Below, piece by piece: positions 36,198-44,336 of a DNA stretch of 64,000 nt. A program made the position numbers and the translations under genes. A model generated the notes under the pieces. It was given only the letters and a program-made list of their open reading frames with translations, made no database searches and was not told where the DNA came from. The DNA comes from Micavibrio aeruginosavorus EPB (lineage in GTDB: Bacteria; Pseudomonadota; Alphaproteobacteria; Micavibrionales; Micavibrionaceae). How positions within the stretch are numbered: the first letter of the stretch is position 1; every line of letters starts with the position of its first letter. Location of the stretch: contig NC_020812.1 of NCBI RefSeq assembly GCF_000348745.1, positions 1,993,444 to 2,057,443 on the forward strand, written 5' to 3'.

Positions 36198-37076
36198 ATG
36201 GCCCGCAACTTGATGGATAAAGCCGCCGCCGCACAATTGCTCCCCCCTGTCGGCCTGATTGCCCAGCATGCCGGGGCGATCATCATGCATTATTATGCCA
36301 ACACGGATGAAACGGCGCTGAAACTGGAAATCAAGGACGACAATTCCCCCGTCACCGCCGCCGACAAGGCCGCCAGCGACTATATCGTTCAGGCCTTAAC
36401 CGAGCTGACCCCCACGATTCCGGTCGTATCCGAAGAAAACGACACCGACCCCAACACCGCCAATGGGGCCCCATACTGGGTCGTTGACCCGCTGGATGGC
36501 ACCAAGGAATTTCTGGCCCGCACGGGCGGTTTCTGCGTCAAAATCGCCCTGATCGCAGAGGGGCGACCCGTGATTGGTGTGGTCTACAGCCCGGTGCAGG
36601 ATGTCCTCTATATGGGGGCCACCGGCCTGCCCGCCATGCGCCAGATCGGGTCAGGCGCGATCCATACGATCCAGACCCGTCCAGCAGCCCCGGCCGAGGA
36701 AGCCGGGCGTTTGCGCGTCCTGTTCAACCAGACTCATGCCGACCCGGCTTTGTATGATGCCACCCGGGAACGGCTGGCGGATATCCTGCACCTGCCCGAA
36801 ACCCCGGCGATCCGCCCCGGATTGCCCCGCAATCTGCAGGTCGCCCAAGGCACAGCCGACCTGCATGTCGGCACGGGCCGCGATGAAACACTGGAAAAAG
36901 GCGGCGGATATCAATGGGATATCGCCGCGGACCTGGTCATTTTGCAAGCCGCGGGCGGCAATATGCAACGCCTCAAAGACGGGGGCGAGGTCCTGTTCAC
37001 CGCCCCACGGGACCGCCTGCCCTCTTATATCGCCTATGGTGACGCGGCCCTGCGCTATCGCCTGACCTTCGACTGA
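36198..37076 (+). CDS. cysQ: 3'(2'),5'-bisphosphate nucleotidase CysQ (second copy)
   Basis: Same fold and predicted reaction as the CysQ at 32465-33313. It has 292 residues with PVVSEEND, VVDPLDGTKEFLARTGGF (F-L-x-R-x-G-x-F is typical of true CysQ) and YQWDIAADLVILQAAGG. The frame is open 93 codons upstream, overlapping cysD, but that part (Arg/Ser-rich) is not protein-like; ATG 36198 (MARNLMDK) is the plausible start. It is divergent from cysD with a gap of about 200 bases. Of the two copies, this one is closer to the E. coli CysQ signature. Confidence 0.92.
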   Translation: MARNLMDKAAAAQLLPPVGLIAQHAGAIIMHYYANTDETALKLEIKDDNSPVTAADKAASDYIVQALTELTPTIPVVSEENDTDPNTANGAPYWVVDPLDGTKEFLARTGGFCVKIALIAEGRPVIGVVYSPVQDVLYMGATGLPAMRQIGSGAIHTIQTRPAAPAEEAGRLRVLFNQTHADPALYDATRERLADILHLPETPAIRPGLPRNLQVAQGTADLHVGTGRDETLEKGGGYQWDIAADLVILQAAGGNMQRLKDGGEVLFTAPRDRLPSYIAYGDAALRYRLTFD

Positions 37077-37223
37077 TCCCCCCACCTCAACTGACGGGCC
37101 CTTGCGGATAAAACCGCTCATCTACCCCTTTGGGATTGATCCACAGGGGCGCATTTGCTTAAGTGGAGCCATTCCAGATTAAAAATTGCACCACTTGATT
37201 AAGACACGCGAAAGGTCATTCCC

Positions 37224-38009
37224 ATGGTCGACAAGAACACCGCCCCGAAGGACGACGGCACAGTCCGACCGATGCCGCTGTTTTACACCAATCCGGCCCC
37301 GCTGGATTCCAAACGCCATGCGAACCTGGCGCTGAAAAAAAATTTTGGTTTTGATTACGCCTCCGATGTGAATGCCGTTCCGGTCAACATGATCGAGATG
37401 CCGCAGGTCTGCCACTTCTACCCGATCGCATTCAGCCCGGATGAAAACGCAACCCCGGTTGCGATCATGGGTCTGCGCGATAATGAAAACCTGTTCGTTG
37501 GAAACAAGGGCACGTGGGAAGAAGGCGCATACATTCCCGCTTATATCCGCCGTTACCCGTTCATCTTCTCCGAACTGCCGGGCAGTGATCAACTGACCCT
37601 GTGCGTGGACATCAACGACACAGTCACCGAAGAAAACGGCGAACAGAAATTCTTTGATGCCGATGGCAAGCCGAGCGCGCTGGCTCAGAACGCATTGGAA
37701 TTCTGCAAGTCCTATCACGCCGCCGCCCAGCAAACGTTGGAGTTTTCGCGGTATCTGGCCGCCAGCGGATTGCTGGTGGATCGCAAGGCCGAAATCGTCG
37801 TGGCCGGAAACCGTCGCATCAACTTCGCCGGGTTCCGCATTCTGGACGAACAGAAACTGACCCAGATGGATGACAAGGACTTCCTGGAGTGGCGCAAGCG
37901 CGGCTGGCTGCCGTTCCTGTATGCCCACCTGTTCTCGGGCAGCCAGTGGCAACGTCTGACCCGCCTGCTGAATGAAAAGCTGGAAAAAGAAGACAGCAAA
38001 ACGAAATAA
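37224..38009 (+). CDS. SapC family protein
   Basis: A 261-residue cytoplasmic-looking protein of the SapC family (named after a gene beside the Campylobacter S-layer locus; biochemical role not established). Typical family features are MPLFYTNPAPLDSKRHANLAL near the N-terminus, VPVNMIEMPQVCHFYPIAF, WEEGAYIPAYIRRYPFIFSEL and the C-terminal LTQMDDKDFLEWRKRGWLPFLYAHLFSGSQWQRL. No signal peptide or TM. An AAAGGTC site precedes the ATG. The following HTH/coiled-coil gene is 23 bases away and probably co-transcribed. Confidence 0.9.
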   Translation: MVDKNTAPKDDGTVRPMPLFYTNPAPLDSKRHANLALKKNFGFDYASDVNAVPVNMIEMPQVCHFYPIAFSPDENATPVAIMGLRDNENLFVGNKGTWEEGAYIPAYIRRYPFIFSELPGSDQLTLCVDINDTVTEENGEQKFFDADGKPSALAQNALEFCKSYHAAAQQTLEFSRYLAASGLLVDRKAEIVVAGNRRINFAGFRILDEQKLTQMDDKDFLEWRKRGWLPFLYAHLFSGSQWQRLTRLLNEKLEKEDSKTK

Positions 38010-38032
38010 TTTAATCAGAGGGAGATTTCACC

Positions 38033-38725
38033 ATGGCAAAAGTTGGCGCACAACGAGCCGCAGAATTAACAGGCCGTTCCAAATCCACCATCCAGCGCGC
38101 GATGGGCACGGGTAAATTGTCGTTCGAAGTGGACGCCAATGGCCGCCGCACCGTTGATGTATCCGAACTGGACCGCGTGTTCGGCCTGTTGCCGCAAGGC
38201 ACCGGCCACGCCGCCCTGCAAAACAACGCCAGCGCCGAAGCCGAATTGAAACGCGCGGCCGACATGCTGGAAATTGAGCGCCTGAAAATGCGCGTCAAAA
38301 TGCTGGAAGAACAGGTTGATTCGCTGAAGGACCAACTGGAAGACAACAAAGCCCAGCGCGACCAGTGGCAAAAACAGGCGCAGCAAGTCCTGCTGACCAG
38401 CCAGTACAGCCAGAAACAGGCCGAAGAACTGAAGGCCGAACTGGTTGAACAACAACGCCGCATTAAAATGCGCCGCATGCAGGAACTGGAAAAAGCTGGA
38501 AAATTGCAAAAACCGGCCAACCCGGCCCAAGGCATCAGCCAGAACGCCGATCAAACCGCCGGCGATTCCGGAAAGGCCGCCGCCGCCCAAATTCAGGGTC
38601 TGTGGCAAAAAATTCGCGGCGACAAAACCGCTCCGCTTAAGCCAACGGGTTTTTATGGATACGAAAAAGCCGGGCCCGAAAGCCCGGCTTTTTTCATGCC
38701 TCGATTTTTACACCCCCGATGGTGA
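38033..38725 (+). CDS. HTH plus coiled-coil protein whose 3' end runs through a terminator
   Basis: A 230-residue putative DNA-binding protein. Residues 1-55 form an HTH (AELTGRSKSTIQRAMGTGKLSFEVDANGRRTVDVSELDRVFG) of the type seen in plasmid- and phage-borne DNA-binding proteins. Residues 70-165 form a long charged coiled coil (ERLKMRVKMLEEQVDSLKDQ onward), followed by a Gln/Ala-rich tail. The last 18 codons (KAGPESPAFFMPRF and after) are encoded by the terminator hairpin at 38664-38694 and the bases beyond. A GGGAGA site precedes the ATG, 23 bases after the SapC gene. The function is unknown; sequence-specific binding with coiled-coil multimerisation is inferred. Confidence 0.8.
   Translation: MAKVGAQRAAELTGRSKSTIQRAMGTGKLSFEVDANGRRTVDVSELDRVFGLLPQGTGHAALQNNASAEAELKRAADMLEIERLKMRVKMLEEQVDSLKDQLEDNKAQRDQWQKQAQQVLLTSQYSQKQAEELKAELVEQQRRIKMRRMQELEKAGKLQKPANPAQGISQNADQTAGDSGKAAAAQIQGLWQKIRGDKTAPLKPTGFYGYEKAGPESPAFFMPRFLHPRW
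38664..38694 (+). terminator. Rho-independent terminator inside the 3' end of the coiled-coil gene
   Basis: AAAAAGCCGGGC (38664-38675), 6-base loop, GCCCGGCTTTTTT (38682-38694): a 7-base G/C stem extended by A-T pairs, with a T-run. It lies 29 bases before the stop codon at 38723-38725. Confidence 0.9.
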
Positions 38726-38767
38726 TGGGTTATTTTTCTATTTACCCGGTGGTGGTATGATAAGCCC

Positions 38768-39496
38768 ATGAAACATTTGCTTTTGACCCTGTTTTTGACC
38801 CTGTCTTTATCCGCCCCGCTCGCTTTATCCGCCCGGGCGCAGGACACACTGTCCGCACCGCCACCGGGGGCCGATGCCGCATCAGAACGGCTGGGCATTC
38901 CCAGCGCGCCCCAGCACGTGACCGAAGGACAAATTGCCGCCGATGATGCCGCGGGCAAATCCCCCGTCCCGGCGACGCCCGCCGCACCCGACGCAAACGC
39001 GCAACCCGCACCGGGCACGGGGCTGACCATTCTGGCCCCGAAAGTTCCCGGCCCCCGCAGTGTCGCCGACATTCCACCGGAAGAATTGCCCAAGGAATTG
39101 CTGGATGAAATGGTCAGCGTCGAGAAGGAATGTAGTGACAACACGTATTTTTCCGCATTCCAGGATTGCCGTTGCATCGCCGTGAAATATCTGGACGAAC
39201 GCATCAAGCGCGGCCCCTATGCCGTACGCAACATCATAATGAATGACGTGAACACCATGTGCCCGAACACGCCGGGCGTTGCGGGATATATCTATAAAAG
39301 CTGCACGGAATATATGAGCTGGGCCCGCCCAGATTACGAAGATTTCTGCCGATGCACCGCGAACAAGGTGGCCGAGCGTTACACACGCAATCCACGCATG
39401 AACAATGATTATATCGGCGGCCTGCGCAAGAATGCCATGCTGGAATGTGGCATGCCCGGCTTTGGCGCAACCAATGATCCGGATGTGAAATATTAA
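38768..39496 (+). CDS. Secreted Cys-rich protein of unknown function
   Basis: A 242-residue exported protein. The signal peptide (LLLTLFLTLSLSAPLALSARAQD) is followed by a Pro/Ala-rich low-complexity spacer to about 100, then a compact C-terminal domain of about 140 residues. That domain has eight cysteines in the pattern ECSD, QDCRC, TMCP, SCTE, FCRC, ECGM. The paired C-R-C motifs and even count suggest four disulfides in the periplasm or outside. No family is recognised. It is probably monocistronic: the gene starts just past the upstream terminator and ends at its own. Confidence 0.85.
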   Translation: MKHLLLTLFLTLSLSAPLALSARAQDTLSAPPPGADAASERLGIPSAPQHVTEGQIAADDAAGKSPVPATPAAPDANAQPAPGTGLTILAPKVPGPRSVADIPPEELPKELLDEMVSVEKECSDNTYFSAFQDCRCIAVKYLDERIKRGPYAVRNIIMNDVNTMCPNTPGVAGYIYKSCTEYMSWARPDYEDFCRCTANKVAERYTRNPRMNNDYIGGLRKNAMLECGMPGFGATNDPDVKY

Positions 39497-39517
39497 AGCG
39501 TCACACCAATCACCCAT

Positions 39518-39551
39518 AAAAAAAGCCCCGGATTGATCCGGGGCTTTTTTT
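39518..39551. terminator. Bidirectional terminator between convergent genes
   Basis: AAAAAAGCCCCGGAT and ATCCGGGGCTTTTTT flank a 2-base centre, a nearly perfect long stem with A- and T-runs on both sides. It serves the Cys-rich protein gene (+) and the acyl-CoA dehydrogenase gene (-). Confidence 0.92.
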
Positions 39552-39568
39552 AAACCTGTGGCGCATTG

Positions 39569-41326
39569 TTACAACCGCGCAATATCAAACCCGGTCACAA
39601 CATCCGCCCCATGGGACACGACATCCAGGGCCGCCTGCGCTTCGGGCAGAATATGGGCGAAGTAGAACCGCGCCATATCCATTTGCGTGGCCTGGAACGC
39701 GGCATCGGCTGCACCACCATGGGCCGCCAACGCGCGCCGCGCCATCATCGCCGCGCCCGATACGGTACCAAACGCATGCAGGAACGGGGCATCAATCGCC
39801 CCGACGCGATCGGGATCATTGGTCCCGGATTGCACCAGCGCCTGCGTCGCCGCACGCAACGCCGTCACGTTCGTTTTCAATGCGGTCGCCAATGTGCCCA
39901 GATCATTCTGGTTCGCCGCATTCAGGCGCGCGCACACGCCATCCATGTCATCCAGCCACGCCTGCGCCGCCGCCCCGCCATCACGCAGGATCTTGCGGAA
40001 GGCCAGATCAGCCGCCTGAATACCGTTGGTCCCCTCATAGATCGGCAGGATGCGGGCATCGCGGTAATATTGCGCCGCGCCCGTTTCTTCGATGAACCCC
40101 ATACCGCCGTGAATTTGCACGCCAATCGATGTCACGCGCACCGCCATATCGGTGCACCAGCTTTTGACAATCGGGGTCAGGAAATCGACACGCGCCTGCA
40201 TCGCCTTATCCCCCGTGTGGGCCAGATCCAGCGCGCGCGCCGCTTCGTATGCCATGGCGCGACCTGCTTCGACCTGCGCCTTCATTGACAAAATCATACG
40301 CACAACATCCGGGTGGTGAATGATCGCAACGCGATCCCCCGCGCCGGACAAGGCACGGCCCTGCACGCGCCCCTTGGCGTAATCAATGGCGGCCTGTGTC
40401 GCGCGATCGGCCACGGCCACACCCTGCAACCCGACGCACAGACGCGCATTGTTCATCATGGTGAACATGTATTTCAGGCCTTCATTTTCAACCCCGACCA
40501 GATATCCGGTGGCCCCGCCCGCATCACCATATTGCATGGTGCAGGTGGGCGATGCGTGAATGCCCAATTTGTGTTCAATACCGACGCATTTGACGTCATT
40601 GCGCGCACCCGGGTTACCGTTTTCATCCAGAATGAATTTCGGCACGATAAACAGGGAAATGCCCTTCACCCCTTCCGGTGCATCCGGCGTGCGGGCCAGA
40701 ACCAGATGGATAATATTGTCGGCCCAATCATGTTCGCCGTATGTAATGAAAATCTTCTGGCCCGTGATTTTATAACTGCCATCGGCCTGTTTCACCGCGC
40801 GGGTGGTAATGGCCGATAAATCGGACCCCGCCTGCGGTTCGGTCAGGTTCATCGTGCCGGTCCATTCACCGGAAATCAGTTTTTCCAGATAGGCCGCTTT
40901 CAATGCATCGGACCCGTGGCTGTGAATGGCTTCAACCGCGCCCTGGTTCAGCAACGGGCACAGACCAAAGGACATGTTGGCCGCCTGCCACATCTCCATC
41001 ACCGGGAAGGCCACAACCCACGGCAAACCTTGCCCACCGAAATCGGGATCAAACGGCACCGCGTTCCACCCCCCTTCGGCATAGTGTTTGTACGCATCGC
41101 GGAACCCCGGCGGCGTGGTTAAGACGCCGTCTTTCAACACGTTACCCACCTGATCACCGCTGTGGTTCAGCGGGGCCAGAACATCGCGCGCCAGTTTGCC
41201 GGCTTCGCCCAGGATGGCGTCAATTGTTTCCGCATCCAGATCCGCCGCCGCCGGAATGCCCCCCAACCCAATCACATCATTGAGAAGAAAGGCCATATCC
41301 TTTTGCGGGGGGGTGTAATCAGTCAT
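39569..41326 (-). CDS. Acyl-CoA dehydrogenase, DmdC-type (long C-terminal form)
   Basis: FAD-dependent enzyme that introduces the alpha-beta double bond into an acyl-CoA. The 585 residues, longer than the usual 380-400, include the extra C-terminal helical domain found in 3-methylmercaptopropionyl-CoA dehydrogenase (DmdC) and related enzymes. Visible motifs are MNLTEPQAGSDLSAITTRA, KIFITYGEHDW, and the catalytic-base segment LPIYEGTNGIQAADLAFRKIL. The frame extends 94 codons upstream without protein character; ATG 41326 (MTDYTPPQKD) matches the family start. The substrate chain cannot be specified. It stands alone, divergent from a lytic transglycosylase. Confidence 0.92.
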   Translation of the reverse strand: MTDYTPPQKDMAFLLNDVIGLGGIPAAADLDAETIDAILGEAGKLARDVLAPLNHSGDQVGNVLKDGVLTTPPGFRDAYKHYAEGGWNAVPFDPDFGGQGLPWVVAFPVMEMWQAANMSFGLCPLLNQGAVEAIHSHGSDALKAAYLEKLISGEWTGTMNLTEPQAGSDLSAITTRAVKQADGSYKITGQKIFITYGEHDWADNIIHLVLARTPDAPEGVKGISLFIVPKFILDENGNPGARNDVKCVGIEHKLGIHASPTCTMQYGDAGGATGYLVGVENEGLKYMFTMMNNARLCVGLQGVAVADRATQAAIDYAKGRVQGRALSGAGDRVAIIHHPDVVRMILSMKAQVEAGRAMAYEAARALDLAHTGDKAMQARVDFLTPIVKSWCTDMAVRVTSIGVQIHGGMGFIEETGAAQYYRDARILPIYEGTNGIQAADLAFRKILRDGGAAAQAWLDDMDGVCARLNAANQNDLGTLATALKTNVTALRAATQALVQSGTNDPDRVGAIDAPFLHAFGTVSGAAMMARRALAAHGGAADAAFQATQMDMARFYFAHILPEAQAALDVVSHGADVVTGFDIARL

Positions 41327-41504
41327 TTTCGAAAAAATCCAGGTCAACGAAGGGGTTGGCATAAGACGCCCGAATCGGGCCCCTTCACTATATATCGCTC
41401 CCCGGTTGATTCGGAACCCATCTGGCACGGTCCTTGCGATGATCATTCCGAACAGGGCCGCCATTTGATCCGCCCCACCCTTTTGGATGATATGACAAAA
41501 AACC

Positions 41505-42596
41505 ATGAATGTGAACGGTAATGCCATATATAACAAAGAGTTAGAAGCCCTGAGCCAGCGGGCTGGCGCGGACGTGACCGCCGCCATCCACAAAGCTAGC
41601 ACGGCCACCGGGGTTGATTTTGCCTATTTGATGGAAAAAGCTGCCGCCGAGAGCAGCTTCGACACCGACGCCCAAGCCAAGACCAGTTCCGCCCGCGGCC
41701 TGTACCAGTTTATTGAACGCACCTGGCTGCAGATGGTGAAGGACCACGGCGCGCAATATGGCCTGGGCGATTATGCCGATCAGATTTCCAGCAATTACAA
41801 AGTCGCCGACAAGGCCGTGCGGAAAGAAATTCTGGCCCTGCGCGATGACCCGCAAATCGCCTCCTATATGGCTGCGGAATTTGCCGCCGATAACAAGGCG
41901 TATATGCAACAGAATTTGGATAAGGGTTACGGCGATATCGGGGCCACCGAAATGTATTTCGCCCACTTCCTGGGCGCGGGACAGGCGACAGCGTTCCTGA
42001 ACGCGATGAAGGATAACCCGCTCCAAGCCGCCGCCGATTTGTTCCCCAAGGCCGCGAAAGCCAATTACAACGTCTTTTACAATTCCAAAACCGGACAGGC
42101 CAAATCACTGGCGCAAGTGTACGCGTTCTTTGACAAGAAGTTCGGCAGTGACGGCAGCATCGACACCGATGCGCTGCGCGCCAATCGCCTGGCCCCCGGT
42201 GTTCCATCACGCAAACCCGATCAATTTAAACCGCTGGACAGCAATGGTGACGGACTGCGCATTCAACCGCGCCCGCAATTTATCGCGACGCGCGATTTGG
42301 GCTTTGGCGAAGATGATGACGCAACATCCGCCGCAGGGTCCTTGTGGACCAACGCACAACTGTCCATGGCGAAATCATCGCTGTCCCTGCTCAGCAATGA
42401 CAAATCGCGCGATGCTGTTCCAACGGGCGGGTTGATCACCGATCCGATCACCGTGATGACCATGGCACAGCTCAGCACGCCGGGGGATACGGGCACCAAC
42501 ACCGCCGCCCATCAGCGCAAGAAAGATGACGACGATAACCAAGGCGCGCACGAGCGCATCATGCGCCCCCGCCTGATGACATCCATCAGCGTTTAG
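41505..42596 (+). CDS. Lytic transglycosylase with SLT domain and long tail
   Basis: Muramidase-type enzyme predicted to cleave peptidoglycan with 1,6-anhydro product formation. The N-terminal third has the SLT signature: catalytic Glu49 in LMEKAAAESSFD, then SSARGLYQFIERTWLQMVKDHG. Residues 100-190 add the helical GATEMYFAHFLGAGQATAFL segment typical of the alphaproteobacterial family. The C-terminal 150 residues are hydrophilic (DSNGDGLRI, QRKKDDDDNQGAHE) with no known domain. No signal peptide is evident: the protein starts MNVNGNAIYNKELEA, so export may use a flagellar or other non-Sec route. This is notable in a genome with a chemotaxis operon. Confidence 0.85.
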   Translation: MNVNGNAIYNKELEALSQRAGADVTAAIHKASTATGVDFAYLMEKAAAESSFDTDAQAKTSSARGLYQFIERTWLQMVKDHGAQYGLGDYADQISSNYKVADKAVRKEILALRDDPQIASYMAAEFAADNKAYMQQNLDKGYGDIGATEMYFAHFLGAGQATAFLNAMKDNPLQAAADLFPKAAKANYNVFYNSKTGQAKSLAQVYAFFDKKFGSDGSIDTDALRANRLAPGVPSRKPDQFKPLDSNGDGLRIQPRPQFIATRDLGFGEDDDATSAAGSLWTNAQLSMAKSSLSLLSNDKSRDAVPTGGLITDPITVMTMAQLSTPGDTGTNTAAHQRKKDDDDNQGAHERIMRPRLMTSISV

Positions 42597-42683
42597 ACCC
42601 AGTTTCCAACTCCAGACCCACCTTGATCCCGGATGCGCAAGCATTCGGGATTTTTCTTTTTGCGCACCTCCACAAATATTCAC

Positions 42684-42787
42684 ATTCGGATTTTAAATGA
42701 TTACTTGTAACTATAAATAAATACAAATCCGAATATAGTATTTATTATTCGAATACTGATTGTTAATATCAAATACTGATTGTTAAT
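42684..42787. repeat. A/T-rich block with inverted and direct repeats upstream of a small gene
   Basis: ATTCGGATTT (42684-42693) and its reverse complement AAATCCGAAT (42725-42734) are 31 bases apart. AATACTGATTGTTAAT occurs at 42752-42767 and again at 42772-42787, a 20-base period (about two helical turns). The whole 42661-42880 stretch is far more A/T-rich than the rest of the window. The arrangement resembles a binding array for a regulator of the promoter just downstream. Confidence 0.7.
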
Positions 42788-42824
42788 TTGTATTTAATAT
42801 ATATTTCACTGTTTAAATCTATAC

Positions 42825-42853
42825 TTGAAATGATACGCATTTTTTGCTATAAA
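42825..42853 (+). promoter_or_regulatory. Near-consensus sigma-70 promoter of the 88-residue protein gene
   Basis: TTGAAA (42825-42830), exactly 17 bases, TATAAA (42848-42853). Transcription would start near 42860, about 27 bases before the ATG, and the leader contains AGGAGG six bases from the start. One of the two strongest promoters visible in the window. Confidence 0.75.
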
Positions 42854-42886
42854 ATAGACATGGACAAACAAGTATAGGAGGTCCAA

Positions 42887-43153
42887 ATGACACGTTTTCT
42901 TCGCAAATGCTTTCACTGTGGTCACGCTCTGTCCGGTCGCTTTGGCCGTGCCGTTCGCGCCATGCAGGGATGCTGTGAAGGACGCGCGCGCAGCGCCCAC
43001 CAAACGGTGAAGGCACCCATGAACACCCAAAAGACGGATGATGACATGTTCTGGTTCATCGCCATGATGGCGTTGATGATGAACAACTTCATGCCTCGAC
43101 AAGTTGCATACCAGCCGGTCCGCGCCATGGATGCGTTCGAGATCAACGCATAA
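42887..43153 (+). CDS. Small Cys/Met-rich protein with one membrane segment, strongly expressed
   Basis: An 88-residue protein of unknown family. The basic N-terminus contains a CxxC pair (RKCFHCGHALSGRFGR) and a second Cys pair (GCCEGRAR), which could bind metal or a thiol cofactor. Residues 53-69 (MFWFIAMMALMMNNFM) form one hydrophobic, Met-rich segment. The ribosome site AGGAGG with 6-base spacing is the best in the window, and a near-consensus promoter sits directly upstream, so high expression is predicted. A strong terminator follows, making it monocistronic. It is too short to assign; a stress-induced small membrane protein is a guess. Confidence 0.75.
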   Translation: MTRFLRKCFHCGHALSGRFGRAVRAMQGCCEGRARSAHQTVKAPMNTQKTDDDMFWFIAMMALMMNNFMPRQVAYQPVRAMDAFEINA

Positions 43154-43180
43154 TCATCCGTGATTGGGTTAAGATCAGGA

Positions 43181-43211
43181 AAAGCGCCGCAAATTTTGCG
43201 GCGCTTTGTTT
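43181..43211 (+). terminator. Terminator of the 88-residue protein gene
   Basis: AAAGCGCCGC (43181-43190) and GCGGCGCTTT (43198-43207) form a 10-base stem around AAATTTT, followed by GTTTATT. It starts 28 bases after the stop codon. Confidence 0.85.
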
Positions 43212-43223
43212 ATTCTTTCTCCT

Positions 43224-43298
43224 GTCATTCCCGCGAAAGCGGGAATCCATAGAGGACATCGGATCATCACCATGGATTCCCGCTTTCGCGGGAATGAC
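43224..43298. repeat. REP-like inverted repeat pair (27-base arms)
   Basis: The arm at 43224-43250 begins GTCATTCCCGCGAAAGCG and ends GGGAATCCAT. Its exact reverse complement is at 43272-43298, with 21 bases between. Each arm is itself palindromic around GAAA (TTCCCGC...GCGGGAA). The sequence is of the widely distributed extragenic palindrome type seen in many proteobacteria and may be mobilised by a RAYT-type transposase elsewhere. It lies between convergent genes. Confidence 0.85.
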
Positions 43299-43325
43299 AA
43301 TATAGGAGACTATGCGTTTTGGGGG

Positions 43326-44336
43326 CTATTTCGCACTGCCTGCCGCGGCGCGGCGCAAACGGTCATTGATCGCCAGCCCGACACCCGTGTCGGGAATATC
43401 CATCACGGCAATCCCATTATTCTGCCCGTTATCCAATTCGCGCATCATGCGAAACAGATTGGAGGCCGCTTCGTACAGATCGCCGTTCTCGCTCAAATTC
43501 CGCAGGGCATGATCGGGCAATGCGCTGGCTGCACCCCCACCACGCACACCCATAAAGCGCGTAGAGCCAAAGGCCAGCAGAGCCTCGCCCGGCGCAACAT
43601 CCACCGCCCGCATGCGCAACGGGATACCCGGCGCATAATGGCGGAGCAATTGCCCCGGTGATTTCACATCCGCCCCGCCATGATCACCCAGATCATACCC
43701 AACGTCGCACCCCAGAACATGGCCGATCTGTTCCGCCGTGATTGCCCCGGGACGCAGGACAACGGGCACCGCACCCGACATATCCAGCACCGTTGATTCC
43801 AACCCCACATCACACGCCCCCGCCGCCAAAATCATATCGACCGCATCCCCCAGGGAATCGGCCACATGTTTCGGCGTGGTCGGACTGATGGACCCGGATT
43901 TATTGGCACTGGGAGCCGCCAGCGGCACGGCACAGGCCCGCAAAAGATCCTGTGTCGCCTTCAACGCGGGCACACGAATAGCCAGCGTTAGCAAACCCGC
44001 AGAACATAAATCGGATACAGGGCAGTGTTCCGCCCGCGGCAGGATCATCGTCAACGGCCCCGGCCAGAACGATTCCGCGACCAGGCGCGCCGCATCATTC
44101 ATCACGACCAGCTTTTCCGCCGCCGCGACATCGGGCACATGCACAATCAGCGGGTTAAACCCGGGGCGTCCCTTGGCCGCAAAAATCTTGGCCACCGCGA
44201 CACCGTCCAGCGCATTGGCCGCCAGGCCATACACCGTTTCGGTCGGCATGGCCACCAATCCGCCATCACGCAAAATCTGCGCGGCGTCATTTAACGAGGA
44301 AGAGGACACAGCAACGATACGCGGCATTGAAAGCAC
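43326..44336 (-). CDS. tsaC: L-threonylcarbamoyladenylate synthase (Sua5/TsaC family)
   Basis: Makes threonylcarbamoyl-AMP from threonine, bicarbonate and ATP for the universal t6A37 tRNA modification. The 336 residues comprise the YrdC-like catalytic domain (LRDGGLVAMPTETVYGLAANALD, KGRPGFNPLIVHV, RVPALKATQDLLRACAVPLAAPSANKSGSISPT) and a C-terminal Sua5 domain (SPGQLLRHYAPGIPLRM), so it is the long Sua5 form. Its start abuts the anmK stop (44336/44337), so the two are co-translated. Confidence 0.94.
   Translation of the reverse strand: MLSMPRIVAVSSSSLNDAAQILRDGGLVAMPTETVYGLAANALDGVAVAKIFAAKGRPGFNPLIVHVPDVAAAEKLVVMNDAARLVAESFWPGPLTMILPRAEHCPVSDLCSAGLLTLAIRVPALKATQDLLRACAVPLAAPSANKSGSISPTTPKHVADSLGDAVDMILAAGACDVGLESTVLDMSGAVPVVLRPGAITAEQIGHVLGCDVGYDLGDHGGADVKSPGQLLRHYAPGIPLRMRAVDVAPGEALLAFGSTRFMGVRGGGAASALPDHALRNLSENGDLYEAASNLFRMMRELDNGQNNGIAVMDIPDTGVGLAINDRLRRAAAGSAK

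Noticed and set aside
41327-41608. Upstream extension of the acyl-CoA dehydrogenase frame
   Set aside because: It overlaps the start of the divergent transglycosylase gene and lacks homology; the family N-terminus begins MTDYTPP.
43206-43661. Frame of 151 codons across the REP-like repeat
   Set aside because: It covers the palindrome pair and the antisense of tsaC, with no protein-like features.
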